Source of the DNA: Portunus trituberculatus
Lineage: Eukaryota > Arthropoda > Malacostraca > Decapoda > Portunidae
Assembly (NCBI RefSeq): GCF_017591435.1
Contig: NC_059302.1
Location: forward strand, 14,672,667-14,736,666
Reading direction: 5' to 3'
DNA length: 64,000 nt
Positions within the stretch are counted from its first letter, which is position 1; every line of letters starts with the position of its first letter. Below the pieces are notes generated by a model. The model was not told the origin of the DNA. It ran no database searches and saw only the letters and a program-made list of their open reading frames with translations. Positions 41,962-52,730 of the stretch are shown piece by piece. The position numbers and the translations under genes were made by a program.

Positions 41962-42731
41962 GTCATGGAAGATGCAACATCCCTCTTCACTGAAACAGAT
42001 CCCATCCTGGAGAGGAGCATTACCGTATTTTACGACTTGCAAGGCGCTGCACCTTGGAAGACGCACCCTAATATTTGAAAGAAATTTCTAAGAAAAAAAA
42101 GTCATTCTCATACAATAATGCATTCACCGTATACCCGACCATTGAACACAAAAACATCAGAAGCAAGGAGTCTGCAAGACACTATTGTTTCACCACTCAT
42201 TACAAATTTGCTGGAGCACTCACCACAAGTTCAAAACTATGTAAATAAAAACATCATATGTAAATACATATACACAGTGAAACAGTCCATCCCTTCTTGT
42301 TTTAGTGGCGGGCGACGGCATGTTTTAGACCTGGAGTAGGCTGCAGGAAGGATTATGGTATTGTAAATACTTGTAATACCTAAGTACTGAGTTTACATAA
42401 TATAAAAGGCTAAATTAAATGGTACTTAAGCTAACATCATAATGTAATGACTCAACATACAAATCCAGGTCGCTATCTGTCAAGTGTCGAAGCTCACTTG
42501 AGGTTGGATGCTGCCTTACAATACAACATTCATCTTGGAAGATGCACTAGTATTTTTCAGGGTATTTTTTAGGAAAAAAAGTGCGTCTTGTAAGCCATAA
42601 AATACGGTAAGTTCAAGAGGGGTGTTGAGGAGCTTCTTTTGCCCTACAAGGAGACTTTACACCATATGGAAGCATCTGCCAGTCAGAGGCCCATCACTTC
42701 ATATTTCAAGCCCTCTCCAACCAGTAAATAA
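41962..42731 (+). pseudogene. Tigger transposase C-terminus (TIR-8), split by TIR-9
   Basis: Upstream of TIR-9 the frame reads MEDATSLFTETDPILERS (41966-42019). Downstream (42609-42731) it reads FKRGVEELLLPYKETLHHME, then ASASQRPITSYFKPSPTSK and a stop. Removing TIR-9 and one TA leaves the reading frame continuous across the junction. The final QRPITSYF (42684-42707) fits the PCNA-interacting consensus Q-x-x-I-x-x-F/Y-F. Everything before this C-terminal part is lost. Confidence 0.75.
42023..42607. mobile_element. TIR-9 element nested in TIR-8
   Basis: Ends CCGTATTTTACGACTTGCAA and TTGTAAGCCATAAAATACGG, flanked by TA (42021-42022 and 42608-42609). Subterminal GGAAGAYGCAC motifs occur at both ends. 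It is 585 bp and non-coding. Confidence 0.85.
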
Positions 42732-42942
42732 AGTAAAGGTACTAGTACTATAATTAAATAAATTGTATGCTTGGTACTTCATTTATTGTTTTTTTTCAGC
42801 CTTTTTGGTAAAAAAAATTTTGGGGAAGATCTGGGAACGTAACCCCCATTTTCCCATAGGGCCTATTATTCGCCGAACACGAATCTCGTCATACACGACA
42901 AGCTCAGGAACGTAACTGTCGTGTTGGGCGAGGTTTGACTGT

Positions 42943-42943
42943 A

Positions 42944-43022
<79 letters not shown>
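42943..43022. repeat. (TA)n microsatellite
   Basis: About 40 TA units between TIR-8 and TIR-5 copy 2. Confidence 0.97.
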
Positions 43023-43024
<2 letters not shown>

Positions 43025-43028
<4 letters not shown>

Positions 43029-43573
43029 AAGCCCCGAATTTAGCGAAATCCAGCTTAGCGAAACCCTTATTTAGTGACTGTCTGGAAAAAGGCCAAGCCC
43101 TCAAGTTTAGCAATTTTCTCTCATATTTAGTGAATGTACTGAGCTACAGTGTCCCGCCTCCCGCTCGCTCTGAGCCAATTGTCCCGCCTCCCGCTCACTC
43201 TGAGCCAATCGCATGTCTGTTTGGCCGTGACGTCAGCCCTACAGTGTCTTCGGCATTCCCGCTCGACACTTGAGCTATTGTGTGTGTTAATCCAGCGTGT
43301 CAACTCATTTTTTGTGCTCCCATCCTCGCTGTTTAGCCTCGCTGTTTAGCGAGTTTCACTATCACCATGGCCTCCACTAGTGGTTCGGGGGGGTGCTGAT
43401 TCTCATGAAGGTGGCGATGTTGCAGCTGTAAATGCGGACTCGAAATGGGGACTTTGGGCAGACGAAAGACTGATTGGTATTTTTCCCTATTTAAAGTAGT
43501 ATTCAAATTTGGCGAAATTCCAATCTAGCGATGGTTTCGGCAGACTAATAGGATCGCTAAATGTGAGGGCTTA

Positions 43574-43576
<3 letters not shown>
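43025..43576. mobile_element. TIR-5 element, copy 2 (opposite orientation to copy 1)
   Basis: Ends TAGTAAGCCCCGAATTTAGC and CGCTAAATGTGAGGGCTTAC. The interior matches the reverse complement of 38767-39275, with a short internal duplication of GTCCCGCCTCCCGCTC (43151 and 43181). Flanked by TA repeats. Confidence 0.84.

Positions 43577-43633
<57 letters not shown>
43577..43633. repeat. (TA)n microsatellite
   Basis: About 28 TA units at the right edge of the TIR mosaic. Confidence 0.97.
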
Positions 43634-43636
<3 letters not shown>

Positions 43637-45104
43637 CACACCAGAGAGAACTAGACAGTGTGTTTTCCACCATAAATGAGGTACATTGTGGTCCACTAAT
43701 GGTTTCGATAGTACAAATAAATGTCAGTATTAGTCACTGCGTCACCTATTTTCATACAAAATTAACATAACTTGCCAATGAATTCATTGTTATTATGCCT
43801 GGTGTCAAATGGTTGAGGATAAACATATCTAGTCTCAACAAATATGGAATTGTGTGGGTAACGCATAAGCCCTCCATAAAAGGCCCTTGGAGGGTAGCGT
43901 GCGAACCAGGTAGGGCATTATTAGGCTATAGAAAAACTAACTGGCCCACAGGGTGAGGCTGATAATCTGTGCCACATTTCCATATCTTTCATTAATCCAA
44001 GGAAAATGGACTAACAGTTTTCTATTCAATTTAATGCATGATTTTGAAAGGGAGGACACAAGAGATATGAAGATCTTTGCAGGTGATTATGTCATAAGTA
44101 AATAAATACAGTAAAGGTGCTGGTTATAAGTGAAAATGACTGGTAATTTACATATTTACTGTTATGTCTTCTTGAGATACCCAATCTAACATAGTGATTG
44201 GTGAGAAGAAACATAAGGTGAGACAGCATTTTATTTCACTTATTGCCCCAAGCTCCACTTATTTATTGAACATCATTGGATGCAGAGACCATTTTTTTTT
44301 GGCTGTACAACACACACTAAGATGGAAAGACGTCAGTGTTTACTTTAATTGTGGAGACCAGAAATTTTGTCAATTTGCACGTGCATGTATGCCTGGTTAC
44401 CTGACTCCCCCCTTCCCCAGGGATAAAATAAAAAAAAAGCTAGTTTGCAATCTTTTTCTTTTTCTCTTTTACTTTTCCTCCTTGACAGGCAAGAGGAATT
44501 ACTAACTACTTAATGAGAATGATTTTGATAGCTTGTGGATAAAAATAAAGAACTTAAGACACCTAGTGCAACAACCTGACATAACCTATCACATAAACCC
44601 GCCAGTAGGCACACTGAGTCATCCTAACCTTCCTTCACTTACACTACTCCATGCTGAGAAAATGCATCGATAGATGGCAGTGCGATACCTGCCATCACAG
44701 CAAATACTAGAGAAACTTTTGTGGTCGTATTCCAGTCTGAAGGTTTCGTAGCTGATATTGCCTGCTTAAGGTATCGTAAACTGCCTCCTCTACTCCATAT
44801 TTATTCATTTGAGAGAGATGGGGCTGGGTTCATTGGAAGGTATAGGCCTACCCAACATCCAGCCATCCACATGAGCAGGACCTGCTGCCGTAAGGTCATA
44901 TGATTTTTTTTCTCTTCTATTTCCACCTCTTTATTTAAATTTTCCACTTGTTACACTGAAACATTTCACTTTAACAATGTTTGCCTACCAAAGGTCTAAC
45001 ATGTTAGTAAATCATACCTTCACACATCTCATAGGAATACTATTGGAAAAAAATGTCACATTTCTGCTTTCTTCTTACATAATATAAATTCAATTGAGTT
45101 ACCT
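43634..45104. other. No feature recognised
   Basis: Mixed AT-rich sequence without element ends or convincing exons. A 103-residue frame at 44194-44505 has no family signature or splice context. Confidence 0.5.
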
Positions 45105-45500
45105 CAATGAGTTGTCTCATCAACTCCCCTTCTCTGACTGACTGTCTTCAGCTTTTATTTCACCGCTATAATGTTGCATACCTTGTTATCTTTTATCGAT
45201 ATTTTCATGCTAAGTGCTCTTCTGATCTTGCTAACTGTATGCTTCCCCTCCTCCTGTGGCCTTGCTGCACAAAGCTTTCTTCTTCCTCTCACCCTTATTC
45301 TGTACAACTCTCTAATGCAAGAATTAACCAGTATTCTAAATCATTCATACTTTCTCTGGTAAATCTGGAACTCCCTGCTTGCTTCTGTATTTCCATCTTC
45401 CAACAACTTGACTTCTTTTAAGAGGGAAGTTTCAAGACATTTGTTCCTATCGTTTGGCTAACTCTATTAATCTTTTTGGGAACTGGCAATCAGTGTCAGT
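45105..45500 (+). mobile_element. LINE-E (jockey-like) 3' coding fragment
   Basis: The plus-strand frame reads SLTDCLQLLFHRYNVAYLVI, FYRYFHAKCSSDLANCM, and HPYSVQLSNARINQYSKSFI. This is the C-terminal region that follows the RT in this jockey-like family. A frameshift separates it from the last RxVSRHL segment near 45430. It is 5'-truncated. Confidence 0.75.
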
Positions 45501-46002
45501 CTTGCAAGTGAACGTGAAGAAAGGTGAGGATAATAGAAGCGACTTGAAATGTCCACTGGTATATTTGAAGGTCCTCTTAATAGCAGGTGATCAGGTTCTA
45601 AGGACAGCCAGGAGTTTTCCAGCTTGGTTAGGCACACAAGGATATGAATTCAACTAACTGCTATAAAGAAGATTCAGAAAGGAAGTCAAACATGAAACAA
45701 GTAAAACAAGTTAAACTAACCCTAACCATTAAACCACTACCAAAGAAAATACTTCTTAAAGTAAATTATAATTCCAACATAACTATACATTACCGTCAAA
45801 TATTAACTATACCCAATCACCACAGCTCTTTTTTTTTTTTCCCCCTTTGACCAGTTTCCCCTTTTCCATAAAAAAAATTTTTAAAAACTTGTGCACCGTA
45901 AAGCTCCAGTCTTTTGAGGTTCATATTTTCACTGGAACTAAACTATTTCTATAATGTTGAAAATCTTGCTTTATCATGAAAAAATAGTTATTATATATAT
46001 AT

Positions 46003-46203
46003 ATTTTTTTTATACCATGTGGGCTTTTCACGGGAATTTATGGGCTAAAGGGGTACCTCCTATCTCAAAGCCCACCCGCTAGGAAACCGTTCCCCCGAGT
46101 GAGGAAGCCCAACCTACACTCAGACCGTGGACAGGATTCGAACCCGTGCGCTTGGAGACCTCCAGGATCCCAAAGCACGCATGGTTCCACTGTACCACGG
46201 CGG
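46003..46203 (-). mobile_element. SINE-1 copy (tRNA-derived), best preserved
   Basis: The minus strand reads CCGCCGTGGTACAGTGGAAC, with a TGGTACAGTGG A box (RC at 46187-46197) and a GGTTCGAATCC B box (RC at 46133-46143). The body CTAGCGGGTGGGCTTTGAGA follows, and then a short A tail (T run at 46005-46011). This is an RNA polymerase III-type SINE, not a functional tRNA. Confidence 0.88.
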
Positions 46204-46247
46204 AAAATACAAGCTAAATTGTGGTGCTGGTTGAGGAAATACAGAGA

Positions 46248-46409
46248 TACTTTTTAGGGTACCTCCTATCTCAAAGCCCACCCGCTAGGAAACCGTTGCC
46301 CCGAGTGAGGAAGCCCAACCTACACTCAGACTGTGGACAGGATTCAAACCCGTGCGCTTGGAGACCTCCAGGATCCCAAAGCACGCATGGTTCCATTGTA
46401 CCACGGCGG
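46248..46409 (-). mobile_element. SINE-1 copy from a local tandem duplication
   Basis: Same sequence as the neighbouring SINE-1 but shortened at its tail end. The 43-bp flank beginning AATACAAGCTAAATTGTGGT occurs after both copies (46205-46247 and 46410-46453). SINE plus flank therefore appear to have been duplicated as a unit. Confidence 0.82.
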
Positions 46410-46837
46410 AAATACAAGCTAAATTGTGGTGCTGGTTGAGGAAATACAGAGATGTAATGGCAGGTGGCACATAATTGGCTGAAGCCTAAACAGTAGTCAA
46501 TCCAAACACACTTTGGATTTTTATTTGTCTCTGTATGGCTGTTGAAGATGCATCTTAAAAAAAAATTTTGGATCACAACACCTCTGTATGTGCCCACACT
46601 TCCCAATTCACCATATATCTCTACCTTTGCTATATCGTTGTGCCAACTTTGGTTAATCACTACTTATTTTTGCTCCTTTTGCATACTCTGAAGAGCTGTA
46701 AATGCTCTGCTTTACTGTGCAGTACATCACTAGCACCAACATCATAACTGCAAAGCTACTTCGTCATTTATGTCATCATCAATCAGTGAGTTCTTGTATT
46801 GATTTTCTTAGCAACACATAACATGTGACACATCATT

Positions 46838-47129
46838 CTTTTTTTTTTTTATGTTCTGACCTATAGCACCTTTAGGTAACTTGAAGAGTACTGGAAGTGC
46901 TGTTAAGCTTCCACCCATTAGTGGTGCATGCAATTTTATTTATAGAGGTACCCATATTAGGGCCCATATCAACCAACTAGAACCTGGGTGTCATGGTGAC
47001 ATGTAGGTAACTTTAAGCCACTCAACAAATGGCAAAGTATCAAGGCAGTACATGGTGGGATTCGAACCTACACGTGGACATTTGCCCAATCCCATGCTCA
47101 CCACCTTATTCACTATGCTACAGCCTCCC
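46838..47129 (-). mobile_element. SINE-2 copy (tRNA-derived)
   Basis: The minus strand reads GGGAGGCTGTAGCATAGTGA (A box) and TAGGTTCGAATCCCACC (B box). The body contains GTTACCTACATGTCACCATG and AATATGGGTACC. A T run at 46838-46849 is its A tail. The plus-strand copy is at 48229. Confidence 0.85.
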
Positions 47130-48228
47130 TAAACAGGATAACTGCAACTTACATCATAAAATAAGAAGGTTGTTTCAAATTCGACAACCAACATTTTGAT
47201 CCCGTATGTCTTAAAATGACATTTGGTAACTCAGGGTGAGCAAATCCAACAAGCTTCCTCCTTACCTTATTACAAATAAGAACTTTTGTCATATCATTAC
47301 ATTAAAAGAAATTTCTACCTACTTTACATAATACAATGTGAAAAAAATGTCACAGTGATATCATTCAATCACAGATCTTCACATGTTAGGCTTGAGTGGT
47401 GTTGATATAGCAAAACATATTAATTTGAAAATGCAAAACTTCTAGAATGTCACAAAAATTTGTCACAGAAAGCAGTGACATTGTTTTTCACACAGTGGTA
47501 ACATCCCCAATGCTTGTCTTAAATTGCCACGCTGTAAAAGTTCCATAAGACTTCAACTTTCATCATAGAGAAGCAAGAAGCCGGGGGGGATGAAGATAAA
47601 GAGATGCCATAACTATGTTATAAAAAAAACATTTCCTCACTGCCTCCCTTTATGAATTTTCATATGAGGTTCTGGAAGTTTCATATTTCTAAATTCACAT
47701 GATTTGCTATATCAACACCATCATTTAAGCCAAATAGGTGAATATGACGATGAAACCAATGTGACTTGTCTACCTTGAGTTTATCACTACATGAACAGAA
47801 CATAACATGTTTCAATCCGAGAACAGGGCCAATCATATCACTAAAGACACAAAGAACAATGACACTAATAACCTGGTCAATACTGGTCATTGTTGCTATG
47901 AACAGACTATGAACGAAAGATGCATATAAGATGTCAATAAGTATTGTTCTGGTCAATATCTCATGCTTTCACAGACGCCTCAAGTTAAATGTGTTCCCTG
48001 AGTGGTGTGTGCTGCCAAGATACATGCGGACATCTGTTAATTGCATTCTAACAGCTCATGGTCAAATAAGCATAGGTTAACAGCAGAATGTTGATGAATA
48101 ACTTTCCATTCATTTAAACTTCCAAAATGCACTATCAAGTACACATTCGTGCAAGCTGGTTAAGAAAGGAGAATGAACATGACTGCCAGAGACATGAGTT
48201 TCAACGGATATTTTCCTATGGCAGAAAA
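47130..48228. other. No feature recognised
   Basis: AT-rich sequence between two inverted SINE-2 copies. Frames of 60-90 residues on the minus strand have no recognised family. Confidence 0.5.
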
Positions 48229-48546
48229 TAAAGCGGCGTAGTGGATAAAGTGGTGAGCGTGGGATAGGGGAGACATCCACATGTAGGTTCGAATCCCACC
48301 ACATACCGCCTTGATACTCTGCAATTTGTCGAGTGGTTTAAAGTTACCTACACATCACCATGATACCCAGGTTCTAGGTGGTTACACCAAAGATGCACTT
48401 GGGTGGTGATATGGGCCCTAATATGGGTACCACTATAAATAAAATTGACTGTGCCACTAATGGCTGAAAGCTTAACAGCACTTCCCACATATACACATAT
48501 ATACAGGCACTATAGGCTATAACATAAACAATAATAATAATAATAA
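48229..48546 (+). mobile_element. SINE-2 copy (plus strand)
   Basis: GCGGCGTAGTGGATAAAGTG (A-box region) and TAGGTTCGAATCCCACC (B box at 48288-48298) start it. The same body as at 46838-47129 follows, ending in A-rich sequence and (TAA)n. Confidence 0.85.
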
Positions 48547-48830
48547 TGATAATTTTCTCTTACATACCATGATAAGTGGCTTTCTATTGCAGGCACTGAA
48601 TTTTTATCTAAAACACATTCCAAAACTCTTCCATCACTTTTCATTCTTAACCACTTCATGCTGGAGCCTCAGAAAACACTCGGGTAGCATATACTGGATA
48701 GACATGGGAGCGATAACTATCTAATTTCTCTTCTATTCACTCGGTCACTAAATCTCTCTCTCTCTCTAAATCAATCTTTCAGTTGCAATAGAAACATGAG
48801 TTAGGTTTTCTTTTTCTGGGTGCAACTGTG

Positions 48831-48855
48831 ACACACACACACACACACACACACA
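48831..48855. repeat. (AC)n tract at the start of full-length LINE-C
   Basis: About 12 AC units. The 5' end of LINE-C C5 begins at the next bases. Confidence 0.95.
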
Positions 48856-49006
48856 TTCAAGAGACACGCTTGAGACCGGACGCACTGGCGCAGTTCCGAC
48901 GATCAGCTGATCTTCACTACACCTGTTGTATAGTATTTACAGTGGCCTGGGCAGGTAGTGTGGACTCATTTTTTTTTTCTTTTCTCCATGAAATCAATTA
49001 AGAATA

Positions 49007-49643
49007 ATGAGTGAAAAAGATATTCCATCCAAATGCAGTCATGAGAATAGAGAAGGGGCTGATGATGACTATGTCGGTGAGGGAGAACGCAGATTCAAGG
49101 GTTCGATCGACGACAACTTCACTACTTAAGAGAGTGTTCAATATTGAATGTAAACTAGATAAACTGATAAAGGAGAAGATGGAAATGAAAGAGAATAAAG
49201 AACAGGAAATGGAGTTTATAAGACTGAGAGAAAGGATAAGAAAAGTGGAAGAAAATGAAGCTAGGCTAAGAGCGGAAAACGAAGAACTAAAAAAGGAAGT
49301 AGCTAACTACAAGAAGCAGATGGAAGAAGGACTCGGTAAAGCCGAGAAAGAAAAGGAGAAGCTGAAAGATCTAGTAAACAAGGAAGAGGAAAGAGTACAG
49401 AACGTGATTAAAAAAGAAGTACAAGCATGGAGAGTCCAAGATAAGAAAGATAAGGCCGATTTTCAGGAGGTGATTCAAGAACAACTTAAAGAAAAAGAAG
49501 AAAATATGACAAACAAAATGATAGGAGTCCTCAAGACAAAAGAAAATCTAGTTAGAGAAATTGCAGAAAAAGAAGAGTGTAGTCGTATTTGGAATAAAAG
49601 AAAAAATATAAAATATAGACCAAAAAGAGAAAAGAAGAAATGA
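49007..49643 (+). pseudogene. LINE-C ORF1 N-terminal coiled-coil protein, frameshifted
   Basis: The best start is ATG at 49007 (MSEKDIPSKCSHENREGADD), which meets TAA after DDNFTT. From about 49110 a second frame is open to 49643. It is strongly charged, with heptad-like spacing (NIECKLDKLIKEKMEMKENK, EENEARLRAENEELKKEV, EKEKEKLKDLVNKEEERVQN). ORF1 proteins of LINEs multimerise through such a coiled coil and bind their own RNA. One frameshift separates the two parts. This is not a host gene: it belongs to the element by position and by the domain that follows. Confidence 0.78.
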
Positions 49644-49749
49644 AATCAGTCAAAGACCTACTGAAGAATCTTAATGACGAAGATAGGCAGAACTTGGAAG
49701 AGGAAGTAGAAGAAATAAACAGAATGGGACCATATCAAGAAGGAAAACG

Positions 49750-50664
49750 AGACCAATTAAAATATTACTAAAATCACAAGCAGCAACAGAAGAAATATTA
49801 TATAGAACAACAAAACTTAGAGAAACAGAAGGCTGCAAGGATATCTATATAAAGAAAAATAGAAATGAGGAAGAAAGGAAGAGATACAATGAACTGGCAG
49901 CAGCAGTAAGGGAAAAGAATAATGAAAGGTCAGAAGAGGAGAAGAAGGCATTTTTGGAGAATTCTAGGAGACAGGATAAGGAAATGGTATATAAACGAGA
50001 AGGAAGAGAAAAAAGTGGAACAAGTTTAACTAAAAATGATAAAGGCAAAAGACTAAAAATGATGTATACGAACATAGACAGGGTTTTATCAAGTAAATTA
50101 GAATTAAGAGATTACATAAAGAAAGAAAATCCAGATATTGTATGCCTGGCTGAAACAAAACTAAATGAGGAAATCAAAATAGTCTTGGATAATAGGTATA
50201 ATGTATGGAGAAGAGACAGAGTGGGTAAAGGAGGAGGAGGAGTCATGATAATGTTAAGGAAGGAGATAGTGATCAATCAAGTGGAATGTGGGGAAGGAAA
50301 AGCAGAAGTATTGTATATTAAGATGCATATTAATAAAAAAGAGATAACAATCATTGTAACATATGTGCCACCAAAAACAAATTCATGGACCAATCAAGAA
50401 TATAAAGACATGATAGATGACACAATAAGGAGTCTAATGAGAATCGTTAAAGAAAGGAGAAAAGTGATATTAGTAGGAGATTTCAACTGTAAAGAAGTGG
50501 ACTGGGAAAATTATGAAAGTGGTATGGGGAAGAAGCCTGGGAGAAAGATTCTTGAACCTAATGATAGACAATATGATGGACCAGAGAGTAAAGGAATGCA
50601 CAAGATTCAGAGGAAACGACGAGCCGGCGAGATTGGACCTAGTTTTACAAGGGTATACAAATGA
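49750..50664 (+). pseudogene. LINE-C ORF1 basic domain followed by endonuclease N-terminus
   Basis: RPIKILLKSQAATEEILYRT and GCKDIYIKKNRNEEERKRYN (about 49754-49900) match the ORF1 C-terminal domain of LINE-A. The open frame 49954-50664 then gives the endonuclease. It has MMYTNIDRVLSSKLEL, IVCLAETKLNEEIK, IIVTYVPPKTNSW and VILVGDFNCKEVDWENY. The last part (GKKPGRKILE...) is out of frame with the normal LDLVLQ...SDH segment, which appears near 50690 (KCPLGKSDHAILEI). The endonuclease is therefore split. Confidence 0.8.
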
Positions 50665-51317
50665 AATGATATAAGATATAAGTGCCCATTGGGAAAGAGT
50701 GACCATGCAATATTAGAAATAGATATAGAAGAGGAAAGGAAGATAGAGACGATTCATACAAAGGAGACCGATTAAATTACAGAAAGGCTGATATTGAGAA
50801 TCTCAAGAACTATTTTAAAACGTAGACTGGGAGGAGATGGAAAACTCAGAGACAATGCAAGACAAATATAACTTATTTTTGGAAATATACAAAACAGGAG
50901 TCAGGAATATGTCCCAAAATATAGACCAAAAGAAGAAGGAAAGAAAGATTGGTTTAATGCAAGGTGTGCTAGGGCAAAGGAGAAAAGAGATGGAGCATGG
51001 AAAAGGTGGAGGAGAAATAGGAATCCAACAAACAAGGAAAACTTCAAGGCAGCGAGAAATGAATATGTTAAGGTGAGGAAGGAAGAGGAAAAGAACTTGA
51101 AAAAGATATTGTCGAAAAATGTAAGGAGCAACCAAAATTGTTCTATAGATTCATAAATGGAAAAATTAGGCAAAAGAAACAATAGAAAGGTTAAAAGGAG
51201 AGAACGGGATGGTGGAAGACCCAAAAGTATGGCAGAACTATTAAATAAAAATTCCAGGAGGTCTTTACTAAAGAATCCAAATTTGAGAGGCCACAGGGTA
51301 ATAGAGAGACAATCTAT

Positions 51318-52640
51318 ATGAAAGAGATTAAAGTAACCAAGCTTGAAATAAAAGAGTTAATGAAGGAACTGGATGAAGAGAAGGCAATGGGACCGGATGA
51401 AGTCTCAGGCAGAATACTGAAAGAATGTAGGGAAGAACTAGCAAGTCCTATATACAACATCATAAAATGCTCAATAGAAAATGGAACAGTGCCAGTAGAA
51501 TGGAAAAGAGCTGAGGTGGTTCCCATATATAAGAGTGGAAGGAAAGAAGAACCTTTAAATTACAGACCGGTATCACTAACTAGTGTAATATGCAAGATGT
51601 GTGAAAGAATAATAAAGAAACAATGGATCGAGTTCCTTGAAGACAACAAATTAATATCAAATAGCCAATTTGGTTTTAGAAAAGGACGGTCTTGTGTAAC
51701 TAATTTATTGAGTTTCTATTCTAGAATAGTTGATAGAGTACAAGAGAGAGAGGATGGGTTGACTGCATCTATTTGGATTTAAAAAAGGCATTTGACAAAG
51801 TGCCACACGCAAGATTACTGTGGAAGTTAGAGGAGAAGGGTGGCTTAAAAGGAAGCACATTGAGATGGATAGAAAATTATTTGAGGGGGAGAGAAATAAG
51901 GACGGTAGTTAAAGATATGAAGTCCAAGTGGAGAGCAGTAGAAAGCGGAGTGCCACAGGGGTCGGTATTGGCACCAATACTTTTCCTCATTTATATTAAC
52001 GACATGCCAGAAGGAGTGAACAGCTACATAAATTTGTTTGCGGATGATACGAAACTGTGCAGAGTTATAAAGCAAAAGGAGGATTGTGAAATACTGCAAG
52101 AAGACCTAAATAAGATCTGAGGAATATTGGAGTAGCATTTCACTACATGGACAAAGAAATGATGAAGAAATTGATAAATACTATAATAAGACCCAGATTG
52201 GAATATGCAGGAGTAGTGTGGACCCCTCATAAAAAGAAACACATAAGGAAATTGGAGAGGCTACAAAAAATGGCTACAAGAATGGTTCCAGAACTTGAAG
52301 GGATGACATATGAGGAGAGACTAAAGGCTATGGATCTACCAACCTTGGAACAAAGAAGGGAGAGAGGAGACCTGATACAAGTCTATAAATTGATCAACGG
52401 AATGGACCAAGTGGATAATGAGAAACTGATCCTGAGAGAAGAATATGACACCAAGCACAAGATCGCATAGTAAAAAGCTGAGAAAGGAAGATGTCTGAGA
52501 GATATTAAAAATATAGTTTCCCGCAGAGATGTATCGAGACGTGGAACAGTTTAGATGAAGAAGTAGTGTCTGCAACGAGTGTGCACACTTTTAAAGTAAG
52601 ATTGGATAAGTGTAGATATGGAGACGGGGCCACACGAGCA
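51318..52640 (+). pseudogene. LINE-C reverse transcriptase with internal deletion
   Basis: Frame 51318-51782 has MGPDEVSGRILKECREEL, NYRPVSLTSVICKM and FGFRKGRSCVTNLLSFY. Frame 51773-52120 has DLKKAFDKVPHARLLWKL, SGVPQGSVLAPILF and an intact palm, FADDTKLC (FADD at 52037-52048). The sequence then jumps from DLNKI to GVAFHYMDKEMMKK. That skips the WQMEF-type segment present in C3. The rest (52147-52470) holds IRPRLEYAGVVWTPHKKKH and RMVPELEGMTYEERLK. The final FKVRLDKCRYGDGATRA lies at about 52590-52641. Confidence 0.85.
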
Positions 52641-52668
52641 TAAAGCCTAGGCCCTGTAAAACTACAAC
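52617..52668 (+). other. Conserved 3'-terminal hairpin of LINE-C
   Basis: ACGGGGCC (52624-52631) pairs with GGCCCTGT (52650-52657), eight pairs with one G-U, around a loop containing ACGAGCATAAAGCC. It lies just before the terminal AACTAGGTAAATAC units. Equivalent stems exist in LINE-A, B and F with different bases. Confidence 0.65.
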
Positions 52669-52730
52669 TAGGTAAATACAACTAGGTAAATACACACACA
52701 CACACACATCTTGGATATGAGACTGAGGAA

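Larger units (their letters stand above)
41764..42941 (+). mobile_element. TIR-8 Tigger-like element with nested TIR-9
   Basis: The right end is CGTGTTGGGCGAGGTTTGAC, then TG and TA. The left end has lost its first bases and begins CAAACCTTGCCGAACAAG. CCGAACACGA repeats in both subterminal regions. A transposase C-terminus lies inside, interrupted by TIR-9. Confidence 0.83.
48856..52696 (+). mobile_element. LINE-C copy C5, full-length in extent
   Basis: Starts TTCAAGAGACACGC right after (AC)n. It runs through a 5' UTR, ORF1 (coiled coil plus basic domain), endonuclease, linker and RT. It ends with two AACTAGGTAAATAC units (about 52668-52695) and then (AC)n. About 240 bp is deleted inside the RT at 52120. 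The 3.8-kb extent makes it the reference for the minus-strand copies C1-C4. Confidence 0.9.

Noticed and set aside
46133..46197. tRNA gene (A and B boxes).
   Set aside because: No acceptor stem or cloverleaf closes. The sequence recurs with a shared body and tail, so it is a tRNA-derived SINE. The same holds for 47039-47129 and 48234-48300.
49011..49643. Coiled-coil protein as a host gene.
   Set aside because: It starts 150 bases after the LINE-C 5' end and is followed by the LINE ORF1 basic domain and endonuclease, so it is the element's ORF1.
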